NCBI GenBank assembly: GCA_035542775.1
Contig: DATKKX010000092.1
Coordinates: 1-41,635 of the forward strand
Direction of reading: 5' to 3'
Source: DATKKX01 sp035542775
GTDB taxonomy: Bacteria; Planctomycetota; Phycisphaerae; UBA1845; UTPLA1
DNA: 41,635 bases
Each line of letters opens with the position of its first letter. Within the stretch, counting starts at the first letter, position 1. The notes below the pieces were generated by a model that had not been told where the DNA came from, ran no database searches, and was given only the letters and a program-made list of their open reading frames with translations. The translations under genes and the position numbers were made by a program. Of this stretch, positions 7,268-18,000 are shown piece by piece.

Positions 7268-8881
7268 TCATGGGGTCACCAGCAGCTCCACGAACCGCTG
7301 AATGTCGCGGCCATTCTCGAGCGTGTCCTGGTTCGTGTCCGCGTGGACGCGGTAGCACAGAGGATACGGGTCCCCGTCATGGTCGGCCTCGTAGCCGGCG
7401 GGATCGAGCAGGGCCTGCACGAAGTGCGGGATGTCTGCCATGTTCACCCACCCGTCGCAGTTCATGTCGCCGAAGATGAAGGCCGGCAGCCCCAGGTCGC
7501 CGTCGGGCTTGACGTTCTGGGCATAGATGTTGCCACTGTCGACGCGCTGGTCGGCCCACGCCAGCACGGCCATTCCCGAGGGCGTGTGCGCCAGGTCAAG
7601 GCCCCACTTGGAGCTGAGGACCGAGCAGACCATCCGCGGGGAGCCCGACCAGACGGGGTTGCCCAGGGCATCGAAACGCGTCGCCTTGAGATTGGCGGCA
7701 CCGGAGTTGTCGACGTAGAACAGGATTGCCCCCGAGCCGCAGATCATGGTCTCCAGGAATCCATTCTGCATGGTGCTGAGCGGCAGGATCTGCAGGCCCG
7801 AGCTCGTCCACAGCCGGCTCCCCGCGGCCGAGATCCTCTGCCCGTAAAGTCCCCACTGCGTCTGAAGCGTATTGGCCTCCGTCCAGAACACGAAGATCTC
7901 CCCACTGGCCTGGCTGTAAGTGAAGGCGGGCGACAGCCTGATCCGGCCAGTCAGCGTGGAGACCGCCAAGCCGTTGTGCGAGAACATCTCCACACCAAGC
8001 GAGCTCACGTGCTGGACGTAGCAGTTGCGCGTGCCGGAGACGTCGTACCAGGCGTAGACCGCTCCGCCGCTGCCATCCGGCACCAGCGGCGGGAAGGTCC
8101 CCATCTGCAACGAGCCCCCGTTGAAGACGACAACCGGAACGAATCCCCACATCGCGGTCCCGCTAGCGGAGTACTTCTGCGAATACAAATACCTGGGGTC
8201 AGAGTAGCCGCCGGTGTTGTACACCCAGGAGGCAATCGCCGCTCCTCCGCTGGACGGTTCCAGGTCGCTGAGCAGGTAAGACCCGCTCGTCGGAGCGAAC
8301 CGTTTCACCGGGGTCCACTGCGGCACACCGCTGGCGTTGACCTTCTGGAGGCAGAAAGCGCTGCCTTGCGTCCAGCCGATCATGCAGTCACCCGTGCTGG
8401 TCACCGCCACTTTCGGACTGGCCACAAACTCGGTGGTGCTGGTGAGCCACACGCCCGTAGGACCCCACAGCAGCGTCCCGGCGGGACTGATCTTGTTGCA
8501 GCCGATTTGATCGCTGCCACTGCGATCGTCGTTGTAGGTGAGGATGGCGTTGTCATCGGCATCGACGGCCAGATCGTAGTCCGTCGTCCAACTGTACGAC
8601 CGGTTCGCGATCAGGATGCCGTTGTGCGCCCACTGCTCATAGCCCCGCGGGTCAAGCCGCTGGAGGTACACGTCATACCCGCCGGTGGCGTTGTCAAACC
8701 AACTGATATAGCAGCCGCCGTCGGAGGTAACGCGGATCTTCGGCTGCACCTGGTCCCCGGTTCGATCCGCAATCGCCAGGTTCTGGGCCGGACTGGATGG
8801 CCACTGCCCACGCGCCTCGGCAGTCAGCACAACCACGGCAGCCATTGCGCCTAATACGAGACGACCGATTGACGTTGACAT
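7268..8881 (-). CDS. Secreted beta-propeller-like protein with C-terminal dockerin-like domain
   Basis: The start is taken at the ATG at 8881 because a signal peptide begins there (MSTSIGRLVLGAMAAVVVLT, then AEARG), with a GGAAGG-like ribosome binding site upstream. In-frame starts further upstream add only a low-complexity leader. The mature protein, about 515 residues, has repeated strands of the form D-x-Q-x-x-P-K-I, W-x-D and YAQ-V/K-ASG-x-x-W. The spacing suggests a seven-bladed propeller of the kind found in exported FG-GAP or BNR-like proteins. The C-terminus (about residues 470-537) carries a dockerin-like domain: FGDMNCDGWVNMADIPHFVQ and, in the second loop, ADTNQDTLENGRDIQRFVEL. No catalytic residues are recognisable. 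Its neighbours are also dockerin-tailed, which suggests a shared surface or extracellular assembly. Confidence 0.8.
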   Translation of the reverse strand: MSTSIGRLVLGAMAAVVVLTAEARGQWPSSPAQNLAIADRTGDQVQPKIRVTSDGGCYISWFDNATGGYDVYLQRLDPRGYEQWAHNGILIANRSYSWTTDYDLAVDADDNAILTYNDDRSGSDQIGCNKISPAGTLLWGPTGVWLTSTTEFVASPKVAVTSTGDCMIGWTQGSAFCLQKVNASGVPQWTPVKRFAPTSGSYLLSDLEPSSGGAAIASWVYNTGGYSDPRYLYSQKYSASGTAMWGFVPVVVFNGGSLQMGTFPPLVPDGSGGAVYAWYDVSGTRNCYVQHVSSLGVEMFSHNGLAVSTLTGRIRLSPAFTYSQASGEIFVFWTEANTLQTQWGLYGQRISAAGSRLWTSSGLQILPLSTMQNGFLETMICGSGAILFYVDNSGAANLKATRFDALGNPVWSGSPRMVCSVLSSKWGLDLAHTPSGMAVLAWADQRVDSGNIYAQNVKPDGDLGLPAFIFGDMNCDGWVNMADIPHFVQALLDPAGYEADHDGDPYPLCYRVHADTNQDTLENGRDIQRFVELLVTP

Positions 8882-9102
8882 ACTCCCTGCCCTTCCTTTG
8901 ATTTGCCTACCAAGCCCGCCACGAATGTCGGGACGAATCGTCCGACGTTGCGCGAGATTTGCGATCTGACCTGGCCCGGCCGCGCCCCCGGGCCGTCTTC
9001 CGCTATTGTACACCGAAGATCGTGCCGACAGTCATTTTTTCGGGGCTTTTCCAGTGCCGCAGGGGGCCGGGCGACGTGGCCCCGGACCTCCGGTTCGCGG
9101 CA

Positions 9103-12100
9103 TCACCGTCCAGCCTGATTTACCGACCCCGCTTTCGGGGCTTGCGGCTTGCTGTAGAGGATAAGCTGCCCCTCGGTCACGTGCGTCGGCGCCCAGGTCT
9201 TGCCGCGGCCCTCATTCACGTAGGGGTCCAGCCTATACTCGATCTTCAACTCGCCTCCCGCCTTCACAAGCGGCGTGGCATCGACCTCCCAGGGGCGGAC
9301 CACGTCGCCGGGCCCCCAGCCGGCCCGATCGTACTTCCACGTCCCCCCCTGCGGTCGACAGGGATTCAGGTAATTGTCGGTCTTCCACAGCACGTTGCGG
9401 AACGACTCGCCGTTGATGACGAGCGTCCGGCCGAGTGGCATGAATTCGCCGGCGTTGTTCGTGTTGGGCTCCATGCCGTGCCCGGTGACCACCGTTCGCA
9501 CCTTGGCGAAGGCGGTCTGCCCATCGAGAGCGATGGTCCGGGGCCTGTAAAAGTCCTCGACTGGCTTGTCGGGGTTGCCGATCTCCGGGCTGCCGTTCCA
9601 GAGATTGACGACCTTGTACGCCAGCCGGTCCGTCGGGCCTGGGTAAAAATCGAACTTGACAGTGACGACCCATCCCTCTCCCTGGGTGCCACAGTTTTGC
9701 TCGATCTTTCGCTTGCCGCGCAGGAGCGGGCGGAAGTCGGTCACATCCATTTTCCACTCATGACCGCGGTGATACGGCGTGATATACCGAAGGATCTCGA
9801 AGCGTTCCCCGTCGTCGGCATAGGCGCCGATAGTGGCGATGCGGTCCCATGGGTCGAAGCGGGTTTCCGGCTTGTCCAGCTGCAACGTGCAGATGATCCT
9901 CGCGAAACGGTCCGTCTGGTCAGGGAACTCGACGGTGGCCTCGTTCTTGGGGTGGTTCACGTCGTTGAGCTGGTGATCGACGGCCATGACGGACACGGGC
10001 GGCTCAGGCGGGGAGAGCGGCTCGAAGCACTCCACCGACAGGTCGTCGATGAGCACGTCGCCGGCGGTTTCGCCATTGCGTCCTCCAAACGCGGGCCGGC
10101 CGACGTACGCGGTCATGCCCGGGATGAAGTACCGCTCATAAATCGCCGTGCCGTCGATCCACAAACCCACGTCCGCGCCGCCGGGCACAAACTCGATCCG
10201 CAGCCGCACGTCGTGGGGCTTCTCGTCGCGGAACTCCATCGGGGTCGTACGCTTCACGATCTCCATCCCGTCCCAGTGCAGCGAAACCTCGTGCTGAGGG
10301 CGGTCGTAAACGTTTCCCGATCCGCGGAATGGATCGCGATTCGGCGGGTCGAGGGCGTCGAAACCGACGGCGAACGAGGCCGGAATGCCCGGGGCCTCCC
10401 ATTGCTCAACCTCTGGAGCCGCACCGCTCTCGTCGTGCTTCTCGACATTCAGCCAGGCAAAGCCTGCTCCTTCCGCTCCGGTGTTCATGATCAGCTTCCA
10501 CGAAGCTTCCACCACGCGAGTCGCCGCCTTGGTCGGCGCGGTGAAAGCCGCCGACATGGCTGACTTGCACCACGATTCCATGAGGTAGAGCTTCTTGTCC
10601 TCGATCTTCGGTTTGGCCTCGGGGCGGAGCTTCTCACCACGAACGGTCACCGTGAACAGCGACGCGTCCTCCGGCTGGTCGAAGAAACAGACGAACGCAG
10701 CCTCAGGCGTCAACGCTTTGAGCAGGTCTCTCCTCGCCGCTCGGTACGCCACGGTGTCCTTCTCGTAATCGTCAAACGCGCGGAAGACTCGGCTGATGAT
10801 CGCCTGGGCCTTCTCCGGATCGCGCAGCTTCAGCACGCGCAGCAGTTCCGCATCCTCCATGCCGATCCGCTGGGCCTCGAACCGCTGACCAGAGAGGGGG
10901 CCGTCCTTGCCCGGATAGATGACATGCGAATCGCCCGCAGGCAGGAAGTCCGGCGGCCCCTTGCCCCACGGAATGACGCTCTGCGCCAGCGGATCAACCG
11001 CGCTGGAGTAATGATTGAGCCCCCAATGCAGGAATCCGGCAAGATCGTATTTCGTCAGGGCCCAGCCCACGTACAAAGGGCGCAGCCGCTCCTGATCGAG
11101 CAGGCGGTTGATCCACGGCCCACCGGGCATCAGGCAGGCATAGACCCACACTCCATCGCCGGCCTTCTTGCGGGCCTCGAAGAAATCGCGGTTCCGCTGG
11201 TATTCCTGCACCTGCGGGCACCACTGATTGACCGCCCCGACCAGCTTCAGCGACATGGTCGCCTCGAAGATCTTCACTCCCGGGATGAGTCGCCGCACCT
11301 GCTCGGCCAGCGTCTTGTAGCTCTCGGAATTCGCGTCGTTGGGCTCATCGGTGAGGTGCTGGAGGAATGGGATCTTCTCCGGCACGCCGAGATCATTCAG
11401 GGCGGCGCGGATCTCTGGCAGAATAGTTTCCAGCTCCGACCGGCCCTTCTCGCTCATCACGTCGCTGCCGGTCCAGGTCAGATCGAGCCGCGGCGAGTCC
11501 CAGTCATCAGCATGACGGCTGGCGAGATGGCCGCTCTCGATCCTGGTAAACCCGCGATCAAGGAAAGTCTTGACATATCGCTGCAAGCGCTGGCGGTTCA
11601 AAGTCACCTTGCCGTCGCCGCCCACGCTGACGAAATCCGGCCAGCGAATCCAGAACGTGTTCTGCCGGCCTCGCGCCATCAGGTCAGCATAACGGCCGAG
11701 CATCTCCCAGAACGGCTCGCTCCATCGCTCCAGCCCGTGCCGCTGGGCGATGATGTCGGGGCTGAACCAGTTGGTATAGCCCGGGCTCTGCGGTCCCGTC
11801 GGCCGGACGGTCACCAGGTGAACCGTGAGATCCCAGTGCAGCGTCTGCCGCCAGTTGCCGCTTTCGAGAGCAATCTCATAGGCCCGCAGGCCGGCTTGGG
11901 CATTGGGGGCGATCGGCACTTCCACACGCAAGGCAAGCATGCCGGCATCGTTCGCCTCAGCGGTCTCGGCGACGGGCGCGAGCGCCTCGAAGACTCGAAA
12001 CGGCGCTCGGCGAATCACGTACGGATTCTCCTTGCCGTCGAAGGCCTCCGTGCGGCTTTCCAGCCCCGTGTTCTGCTCGACAGGCACGTCGATCAACCGA

Positions 12101-12363
12101 AACACGCGGGCCTCGGCGACAAGCTCTCCGTTGAGCGCGAGCCTCCAGCGAACGGTCGCCCCACTCGGCAGACCATCGACCAGGACGTGAATTCCCGCCG
12201 GCACACCGCGAGGCGAATCCGCGGCGACCCGCTCCATGCCCGTCTCCGATTTGCTGTCGGAGAAGAGCACGGCAAGCTCGTCGAACAACGCCGCCTTCTC
12301 GGCAGCGGCGACCTGCATCGTGCATGTCAGAACAACGACGAAAAGAGCTGCAAGGAATCGCAT
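9103..12363 (-). CDS. GH123-like glycoside hydrolase fused to a PNGase F-like C-terminal module
   Basis: The start at ATG 12363 has AGGAGA seven bases upstream and a clear signal peptide (MRFLAALFVVVLTCTMQVAA). The 1086-residue protein has four parts. First comes an N-terminal beta-sandwich to about residue 190. Next is a TIM-barrel-like domain (about 200-600) of the DUF4091/GH123 catalytic family, with the acid pair in HLTDEPND (Asp339, Glu340). A LamG-like sandwich follows (about 620-790, ending VLIDDLSVECFEP). The last part, from about 815 to the end, resembles both halves of PNGase F: FDPWDR (Asp840), RYITPYHRG, MDVTDF, GEFM (Glu973) and GTWKYDRAGWGPGD. By comparison from memory, Asp840 corresponds to catalytic Asp60 of PNGase F and Glu973 to Glu206. 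The Glu118 equivalent is not evident, so amidase activity is uncertain. The likely role is extracellular or periplasmic glycan removal. Confidence 0.8.
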   Translation of the reverse strand: MRFLAALFVVVLTCTMQVAAAEKAALFDELAVLFSDSKSETGMERVAADSPRGVPAGIHVLVDGLPSGATVRWRLALNGELVAEARVFRLIDVPVEQNTGLESRTEAFDGKENPYVIRRAPFRVFEALAPVAETAEANDAGMLALRVEVPIAPNAQAGLRAYEIALESGNWRQTLHWDLTVHLVTVRPTGPQSPGYTNWFSPDIIAQRHGLERWSEPFWEMLGRYADLMARGRQNTFWIRWPDFVSVGGDGKVTLNRQRLQRYVKTFLDRGFTRIESGHLASRHADDWDSPRLDLTWTGSDVMSEKGRSELETILPEIRAALNDLGVPEKIPFLQHLTDEPNDANSESYKTLAEQVRRLIPGVKIFEATMSLKLVGAVNQWCPQVQEYQRNRDFFEARKKAGDGVWVYACLMPGGPWINRLLDQERLRPLYVGWALTKYDLAGFLHWGLNHYSSAVDPLAQSVIPWGKGPPDFLPAGDSHVIYPGKDGPLSGQRFEAQRIGMEDAELLRVLKLRDPEKAQAIISRVFRAFDDYEKDTVAYRAARRDLLKALTPEAAFVCFFDQPEDASLFTVTVRGEKLRPEAKPKIEDKKLYLMESWCKSAMSAAFTAPTKAATRVVEASWKLIMNTGAEGAGFAWLNVEKHDESGAAPEVEQWEAPGIPASFAVGFDALDPPNRDPFRGSGNVYDRPQHEVSLHWDGMEIVKRTTPMEFRDEKPHDVRLRIEFVPGGADVGLWIDGTAIYERYFIPGMTAYVGRPAFGGRNGETAGDVLIDDLSVECFEPLSPPEPPVSVMAVDHQLNDVNHPKNEATVEFPDQTDRFARIICTLQLDKPETRFDPWDRIATIGAYADDGERFEILRYITPYHRGHEWKMDVTDFRPLLRGKRKIEQNCGTQGEGWVVTVKFDFYPGPTDRLAYKVVNLWNGSPEIGNPDKPVEDFYRPRTIALDGQTAFAKVRTVVTGHGMEPNTNNAGEFMPLGRTLVINGESFRNVLWKTDNYLNPCRPQGGTWKYDRAGWGPGDVVRPWEVDATPLVKAGGELKIEYRLDPYVNEGRGKTWAPTHVTEGQLILYSKPQAPKAGSVNQAGR

Positions 12364-12667
12364 TGTGGTTCTCCTGAGCCGAAACGGTTCGCGCCGGGCG
12401 CGCTTGCCAAAACACGGTCGGCTTGACGGCTGAGCCAAGGGCGGATTGTATCCGCGACGGCTTACAGGCGCACCATGTCTGTTGGCCGGCCGGCTCCAGA
12501 CTGGTGTCCGCAATTTGCTCGAGTACCAACCCGGTGTTCCGCAGGCGACACGACCGGCAAAACCTCACGGCCCCTGGTGCAGATGAAGCGCCGGCAATGT
12601 ACGATATCTTTCTCCAGACCGCCGCACTCGCGCCAGGCTGGGAGTCGACGAAACGGGAGCAAGGACT
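12364..12667. other. Divergent intergenic region between two exported glycosidase-like genes
   Basis: These 304 bases separate the divergent GH123/PNGase-like and DUF5703-like genes and must hold both promoters. I see no confident -35/-10 pair, palindromic operator or small gene. The only clear signals are the ribosome binding sites at the two ends. Confidence 0.4.
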
Positions 12668-14947
12668 GTGTGGGTCAGCCTGCTGGCATGCTTATCTCTC
12701 CTGGCGCAGGCTGGTTCACCACCTGTGCCGAGCGTGGACGCTTACAATGTCGTCTGGACATCTCCAGCCAAGGATGCCTCGGGCTCCATGCCGATCGGCA
12801 ACGGAGTCTTGGGGCTCAACGCCTGGGTGGAAAAGGACGGCGACCTGCTCTTCTATCTTGCCCGCGTGGACTCCTGGAGCGAGTGCGACCGATTGCTCAA
12901 GCTCGGTCGGTTCCGACTGTCGATCTCGCCCAATCCCTTCCTGGAAGACCAGCCTTTTCGGCAGGAGCTCGTCCTGCGCGAGGGCCGGATCGCAATAGAG
13001 GCAGGAGACGGCAACCGCAAAATCGAGACCTCGCTCCTGGTGGACGCAAACTCGCCCATCGTGCTCCTGGAGTACCGGGCGGCGGCGCCGCACAAGATCA
13101 CCGCGACGCTTGAAAGCTGGCGGACCGGGCGGAGGGTGCTGACGGATCGGGCCGAGCTCGAATCGTCCTGGACCATGAAAGATGCCCCCGAGGAAGTTGC
13201 TCAACGCGAGGCCTGGGAATCCGCGGACGTTTTCGCGGATGATCCTCGCGCGGTCATCTGGTATCATCGCAACGAGCATTCCGTCGTCCCCTTCACATTG
13301 CAGCACCAGGGCCTGACGGAAATCGCCGATCGCTTCCCCGACCCTTTGATCCACCGCACCTTCGGTGGCTTGATGGAGAGCCCGCAGCTCACCAGAACAG
13401 CGCCGAACGCGCTTGCGGCGGACGGAGTGAGGAGCGCAATCATCCGCATCACCACCCATTGTTCGCAGACTCCGACAGTACAGGCGTGGCTCGATGAGCT
13501 CCGCGGCAGAGCCGTGCGGGCACCGGCCGCGGAGGAAACACGCGCCGCGACGGCCCGCTGGTGGCGTGAGTTCTGGGAGCGGAGTTGGATCTTCGTCGAG
13601 GGTGATGACGCCGCTCGTCGCATCAACGAGGCCTACATCCTGCAGCGGTGGATGATCGCCGGCGCGTCCCGCGGCTCTTACCCGCCGAAGTTCAACGGCT
13701 CGATCTTCACGGTCGAGCCGAAATTCACCGGCGGACAACCCTTCAACGCCGACTGGCGACGCTGGGGCGGTTGCTTCTGGTGGCAGAATACGCGCTTGCC
13801 GTATTACCCCATGCTCGCGGCGGGCGACTTCGACCTGATGGGCTCGCTCTTCGCTTTCTATGAGGCGGCCCTGCCCGCCTGCCGCGCGCGAGCCAAGCTC
13901 TACTACGAAGCGGACGGTGTCTGCTTTCCTGAAACGATCACTACTTTCGCCACCTGCGCCAACAGCGACTACGGCTGGAATCGCCGCGGCGTCGATCGCG
14001 CCGTGGTGCAATCTCCCTGGTGGCAGTGGGCCTGGCAGCAGAATCTGGAACTGACGCAGCTCATGCTGGACCATGCGGCCTACACTGGCAACCGGGCCTT
14101 TCTGATCGATCATGCCCTGCCGATGGCTCGCGAGTCGCTGAAGTATTTCGACTCGCGCTTCCCCCGTGACAGGCAGGGCAAGCTGGTGATCGCGCCGACA
14201 CAGGCTGTCGAGACCTACTGGCACGACGTGCTCAACGACGCCCCCACGGTCGCCGGCCTGAACGCGGTGTGCGACGCCCTGCTCGCCTTGCCCGACGGCG
14301 TCGGAAGCACCGAGGACCGTGCCTTCTGGCGTCGGATGAAAGACGCCGCGCCCCCGCTGCCCATCCGAAGTGTCGAAGGCCGGGCGGTCATGGCGCCGGC
14401 CGAAAAGTACAAGGACCAGCGAAGCAACTACGAGACACCGGAACTCTACGGGCTGTTTCCATTTCGTATCCTCGGGATCGGTAAACCGCACTATGACGCC
14501 GCGGTCGAAGCATACCGGCGCCGCACGGACAAGTCGCATGTCGGCTGGACGCAAGACGGCCTCTTCGCGGCGCTGCTCGGCCTCAGCGAAGAGGCCAAAG
14601 CCGACCTGCTGGCCAAGGTCGAGAACAGCCACCGCGGATTCCGCTTTCCGGCGATGTGGGGGCCTAACTTCGACTGGCTGCCCGACCAGGACCATGGCAG
14701 CAATCTGATGAACCTGCTTCAGCTCATGCTCCTGCAAAGCGACGGCAAGCGGATCCTGCTGTTGCCCGCCTGGCCGCGCGAGTGGGATGTATCTTTCAAG
14801 CTGCACGCCCGGGGACAGACCACTGTGGAGTGCGTGTTCAGGAAAGGAGTGGTCGAGAGGCTCATTGTCACGCCGGCATCGCGCCGGGCCGACATCGTCA
14901 TGCCGACGACGTCGAGCTCCCGGCCGTCCAGCGGCCCGGCGATGTGA
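12668..14947 (+). CDS. DUF5703/GH95-like six-hairpin glycosidase, exported
   Basis: The start is GTG at 12668, with GGAGCAAGGA just upstream and a short signal peptide directly after (MWVSLLACLSLLAQAG). The 759-residue protein opens with the DUF5703 signature (YNVVWTSPAKDASGSMPIGN, then GVLGLNAWVEKDGDLLFYLA), followed by a beta-sandwich to about residue 270. An (alpha/alpha)6 barrel follows with NGSIFTVEP, DWRRWGGCFWWQNTRLPYYP and NSDYGWNRRG, and the C-terminus is a small beta domain. This is the general architecture of GH95-type alpha-L-fucosidases and relatives. The substrate is not predictable from sequence. It is transcribed toward the DUF5107-TPR gene, with a 53-base gap, so the two may be co-transcribed. 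A long open frame on the opposite strand is a high-GC shadow. Confidence 0.85.
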   Translation: MWVSLLACLSLLAQAGSPPVPSVDAYNVVWTSPAKDASGSMPIGNGVLGLNAWVEKDGDLLFYLARVDSWSECDRLLKLGRFRLSISPNPFLEDQPFRQELVLREGRIAIEAGDGNRKIETSLLVDANSPIVLLEYRAAAPHKITATLESWRTGRRVLTDRAELESSWTMKDAPEEVAQREAWESADVFADDPRAVIWYHRNEHSVVPFTLQHQGLTEIADRFPDPLIHRTFGGLMESPQLTRTAPNALAADGVRSAIIRITTHCSQTPTVQAWLDELRGRAVRAPAAEETRAATARWWREFWERSWIFVEGDDAARRINEAYILQRWMIAGASRGSYPPKFNGSIFTVEPKFTGGQPFNADWRRWGGCFWWQNTRLPYYPMLAAGDFDLMGSLFAFYEAALPACRARAKLYYEADGVCFPETITTFATCANSDYGWNRRGVDRAVVQSPWWQWAWQQNLELTQLMLDHAAYTGNRAFLIDHALPMARESLKYFDSRFPRDRQGKLVIAPTQAVETYWHDVLNDAPTVAGLNAVCDALLALPDGVGSTEDRAFWRRMKDAAPPLPIRSVEGRAVMAPAEKYKDQRSNYETPELYGLFPFRILGIGKPHYDAAVEAYRRRTDKSHVGWTQDGLFAALLGLSEEAKADLLAKVENSHRGFRFPAMWGPNFDWLPDQDHGSNLMNLLQLMLLQSDGKRILLLPAWPREWDVSFKLHARGQTTVECVFRKGVVERLIVTPASRRADIVMPTTSSSRPSSGPAM

Positions 14948-15000
14948 TGAGTGCACGAACGCTGTGGTAGGGACCCCTGCGACCCAAGGAGACTCCGGCG

Positions 15001-18000
15001 ATGAGAAACGATTGGAATCAGAATTGCGTGTTGGTGCTCGCCATCGCGGCGGCCATCGGGTTGCCGTCCGCGACCCAGGCCCAGGTGAAGGTGCGGGAAA
15101 GCGCCATCACGATCCCCACTTATACCTGGGAGGATGACCTCAACCCCAAGTTCTGGGCCCTGGAGGGCACAGGCCAGGGTTCCGCCTCATCCATCAATTC
15201 GATCATATATCCGTATACTATGCAGGATCATCTCTCCCGGACCAAGGTCGACCGCGCTTATCGGGCCATCATCCTTGAGAACGAGTATCTGAAGATCGCC
15301 TGTCTGCCTGAGCTGGGCGGTCGTCTCCATTCCGTCCTCGACAAGACCACCGGCAAGGACATGTTTCATCTCAACCACGTGATCAAGCCGAGCATGATTG
15401 CCATGCGCGGAGCCTGGATCAGCGGCGGAGTGGAATGGAATGCCGGCCCCCAGGGCCACACCGTGACCTGCGTATCGCCGGTGGATGTACTGATGGGACA
15501 AAACCCGGATGGCTCGGCCTACCTGGAAATCAGCAACCTGGAGAAGAGCCGGCGAACCCGCTGGACAGTCAGGGTGACGCTGCGCCCCGGCCGCGCGTAC
15601 CTGGAGGAGAACATCCGGCTGTTCAACCCGACCGACGCGATGAGCCCCTATTACTTCTGGAACTGCGTCGCCTTTCCCAACCGGCCAGGCACCCGCTTCA
15701 TCTTTCCGATGACGCTCGGCACTGACCATTCAGCCAAGACGTTCTTCACCTGGCCGATGCACGACGGGAAGGACCTGTCGTGGCTGAAAAACTACGAGAC
15801 GTCATCCTCCATTTTTGCGCGGCAGTGCGAGTTTGATTTCTTCGGCGCCTACGACGTGGACGCCGATCGAGGGATCGTGCAGACGGCCGATCACCACAAA
15901 TTGAGCGGCAAGAAGGCCTGGACCTGGGGCAACTGGGACTTCGGCCTGGTGAGCCAGAAGAACCTGACCGATGAGGACGGACCTTACATCGAGGTCCAGT
16001 CCGGGCCGTTGCCGACTCAATCCGACTACGGCGCGCTCTGGCCCAGGGATGAGGTCTCCTGGCAGGAATGGTGGTACCCGGTCCACGGCCTCGGCGAGGG
16101 TTTCGAGTACGCAACCAGGGACCTGGCGATCCAGACCGACCGACAGGACGGCCGGCTCGAACTGCGAATGATCTCGACGCGGCGGTTCCCCGACGCTCGA
16201 TGCATGATCCGCTGTAACAAGAACGTGCTGCTGGAGCAACAGGTCGATCTCACGCCCGATGGCCCGAGCAGCATCACGCTGGTTGAGGCTCCCGACTCGC
16301 CGGTTGAGATCGCCGTCATGACGGCGGACGACGAGTTGCTGGCATCCTTCACTTCACCGCTGCCAATACCGAAGGTCGAAGCACCCGCCGCGGCTGACCT
16401 GGCCCTTAAGCCCGACGACCAGCTCACGGCTGAGGAGACGTACCTGCGGGGGCGCAAGTTTGACCTGGAGACCAATCGCGCCAAGGCCCGCGAGTACTAT
16501 GAGAAGGCCCTATCGCAAGACCCCGGCCTGGTCCGCGCCCTGCGCGGCCTAGGAGTGCTTGCGGTCGAGGCCGGTGACTACGCGGCCGCGGTGACGCACT
16601 TGGAGCGCGGCCTCCGGCGCGATCCCACCGACGGACTTTCGTGGTACTTCCTGGGCGTGAGCCGGCTGAGGATGGGAGATGAGCCCGAAGCTCTGCGCTG
16701 TGCGTATCACGCCGCTCGGTGCTTCGGCACCGCCGCCCTCGGTCATGGACTCGCCGGCCGGGCCTACATGCGCCAGCACAAGTCGGCCCAAGCAGTGGGA
16801 GCTTTCGCTGACGCGCTGATCTCGAACCCGCGGGACTCCCACGCGCGGAACCTGTTACTGATTGCCCGGTACGCTCTCGGCGACGAGCAGATGTGGGAGG
16901 AGGCCAACCGGGCGACTATCCAGAGCCCGACCGACTTGCTGCCGCGAGCGGTTCTGGCCCTGCGGAATGAAGACCTGTTGCAGCGTTTTGGGGCCAACGT
17001 GCGAAGCTTTGTCGGCGAGGTGGACTTCGAGATGCTCGAAACCGCATTGGTCTTCGCGGATGTAGGCCTCTACCGGGAGGCCGGGCGTGTCCTCGAGGAG
17101 GTTTGCGTGAAGGCCGCGCCGGACAGCAGGCGGAGCCCGCTGGTGCTGTATCACCTCGCGTACTGGGCCTCATGCGCCGGCGACCAGGATCGGGCTCGGA
17201 CTCTCCTTAATCAGGCCGGTCTCACCAGCCGCGAACACGAATTTCCATCTGATCCGGCCATGTTGCCGGCGCTGGAGTACGCGGTCGAGAAGCAGCCGGA
17301 CGACGCCAGCGCGCATCTCCACCTGGGCAACCTCTACGGTCATCTCGGGCGGCTCGACGCTGCCGTCGCGCATTGGAAGAAGGCCGCCAGCCAGAATCCC
17401 TCTTTGAGCATCGCGTGGCGGAATCTCGGGCTGCACAGTCGCATGGCGGAGCACGACCTGTCTCAGGCTGCAGACTACTACAAGCATGCCATCGAGGCCC
17501 GGCCGAGCGACCAGACCTTGTACCGCGACCTGGCGGAGATCCTCATTGATGACGGCCGGCGCCCGGAGGCCATCCGGTTGTTGGAATCCAAACCGGAGAA
17601 GCACCGGCGGGCTGACGTGATCATTCTGCTCGCGAAGGCGTATCTCGACGAGAAGCGCTTTGACGACGCCATTCGGCTGCTCGAATCCACGCCGTATTTC
17701 GTGGCCTGGGAAGGGCAGACCGCCACCTGGGTCCTTTTCAATCGCGCACACCTGGAGCGAGGCCAGGCCCGACTGGCACAAGGAGATGCCGAGGCGGCGC
17801 TGACCGACTTCGACGCCGCGATGACCTATCCGGAGAACCTCGGTGTCGGCCGCTCGAACAAGCCCGAGCACGCGCCGGCACTTTACTGGCGCGGAAAAGC
17901 TCTGGAATCACTCGGTCGGATCGATGAAGCGCGTGCCGCGTGGAGAGAGGGTGCCGCAAGCAGTGAGGGCTCGCCGCAGCAGAACGAGGGCCGGCGATTG

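Noticed and set aside
7343..8854. 503-codon plus-strand frame opposite the dockerin propeller gene
   Set aside because: No signal peptide, domain or ribosome binding site; the minus strand has a clear exported protein.
10924..12426. 500-codon plus-strand frame opposite the GH123/PNGase-like gene
   Set aside because: High-GC shadow of a well-supported gene.
12716..14956. 746-codon open frame antisense to the DUF5703 gene
   Set aside because: The plus-strand gene has signal peptide and family motifs; the antisense frame has none.
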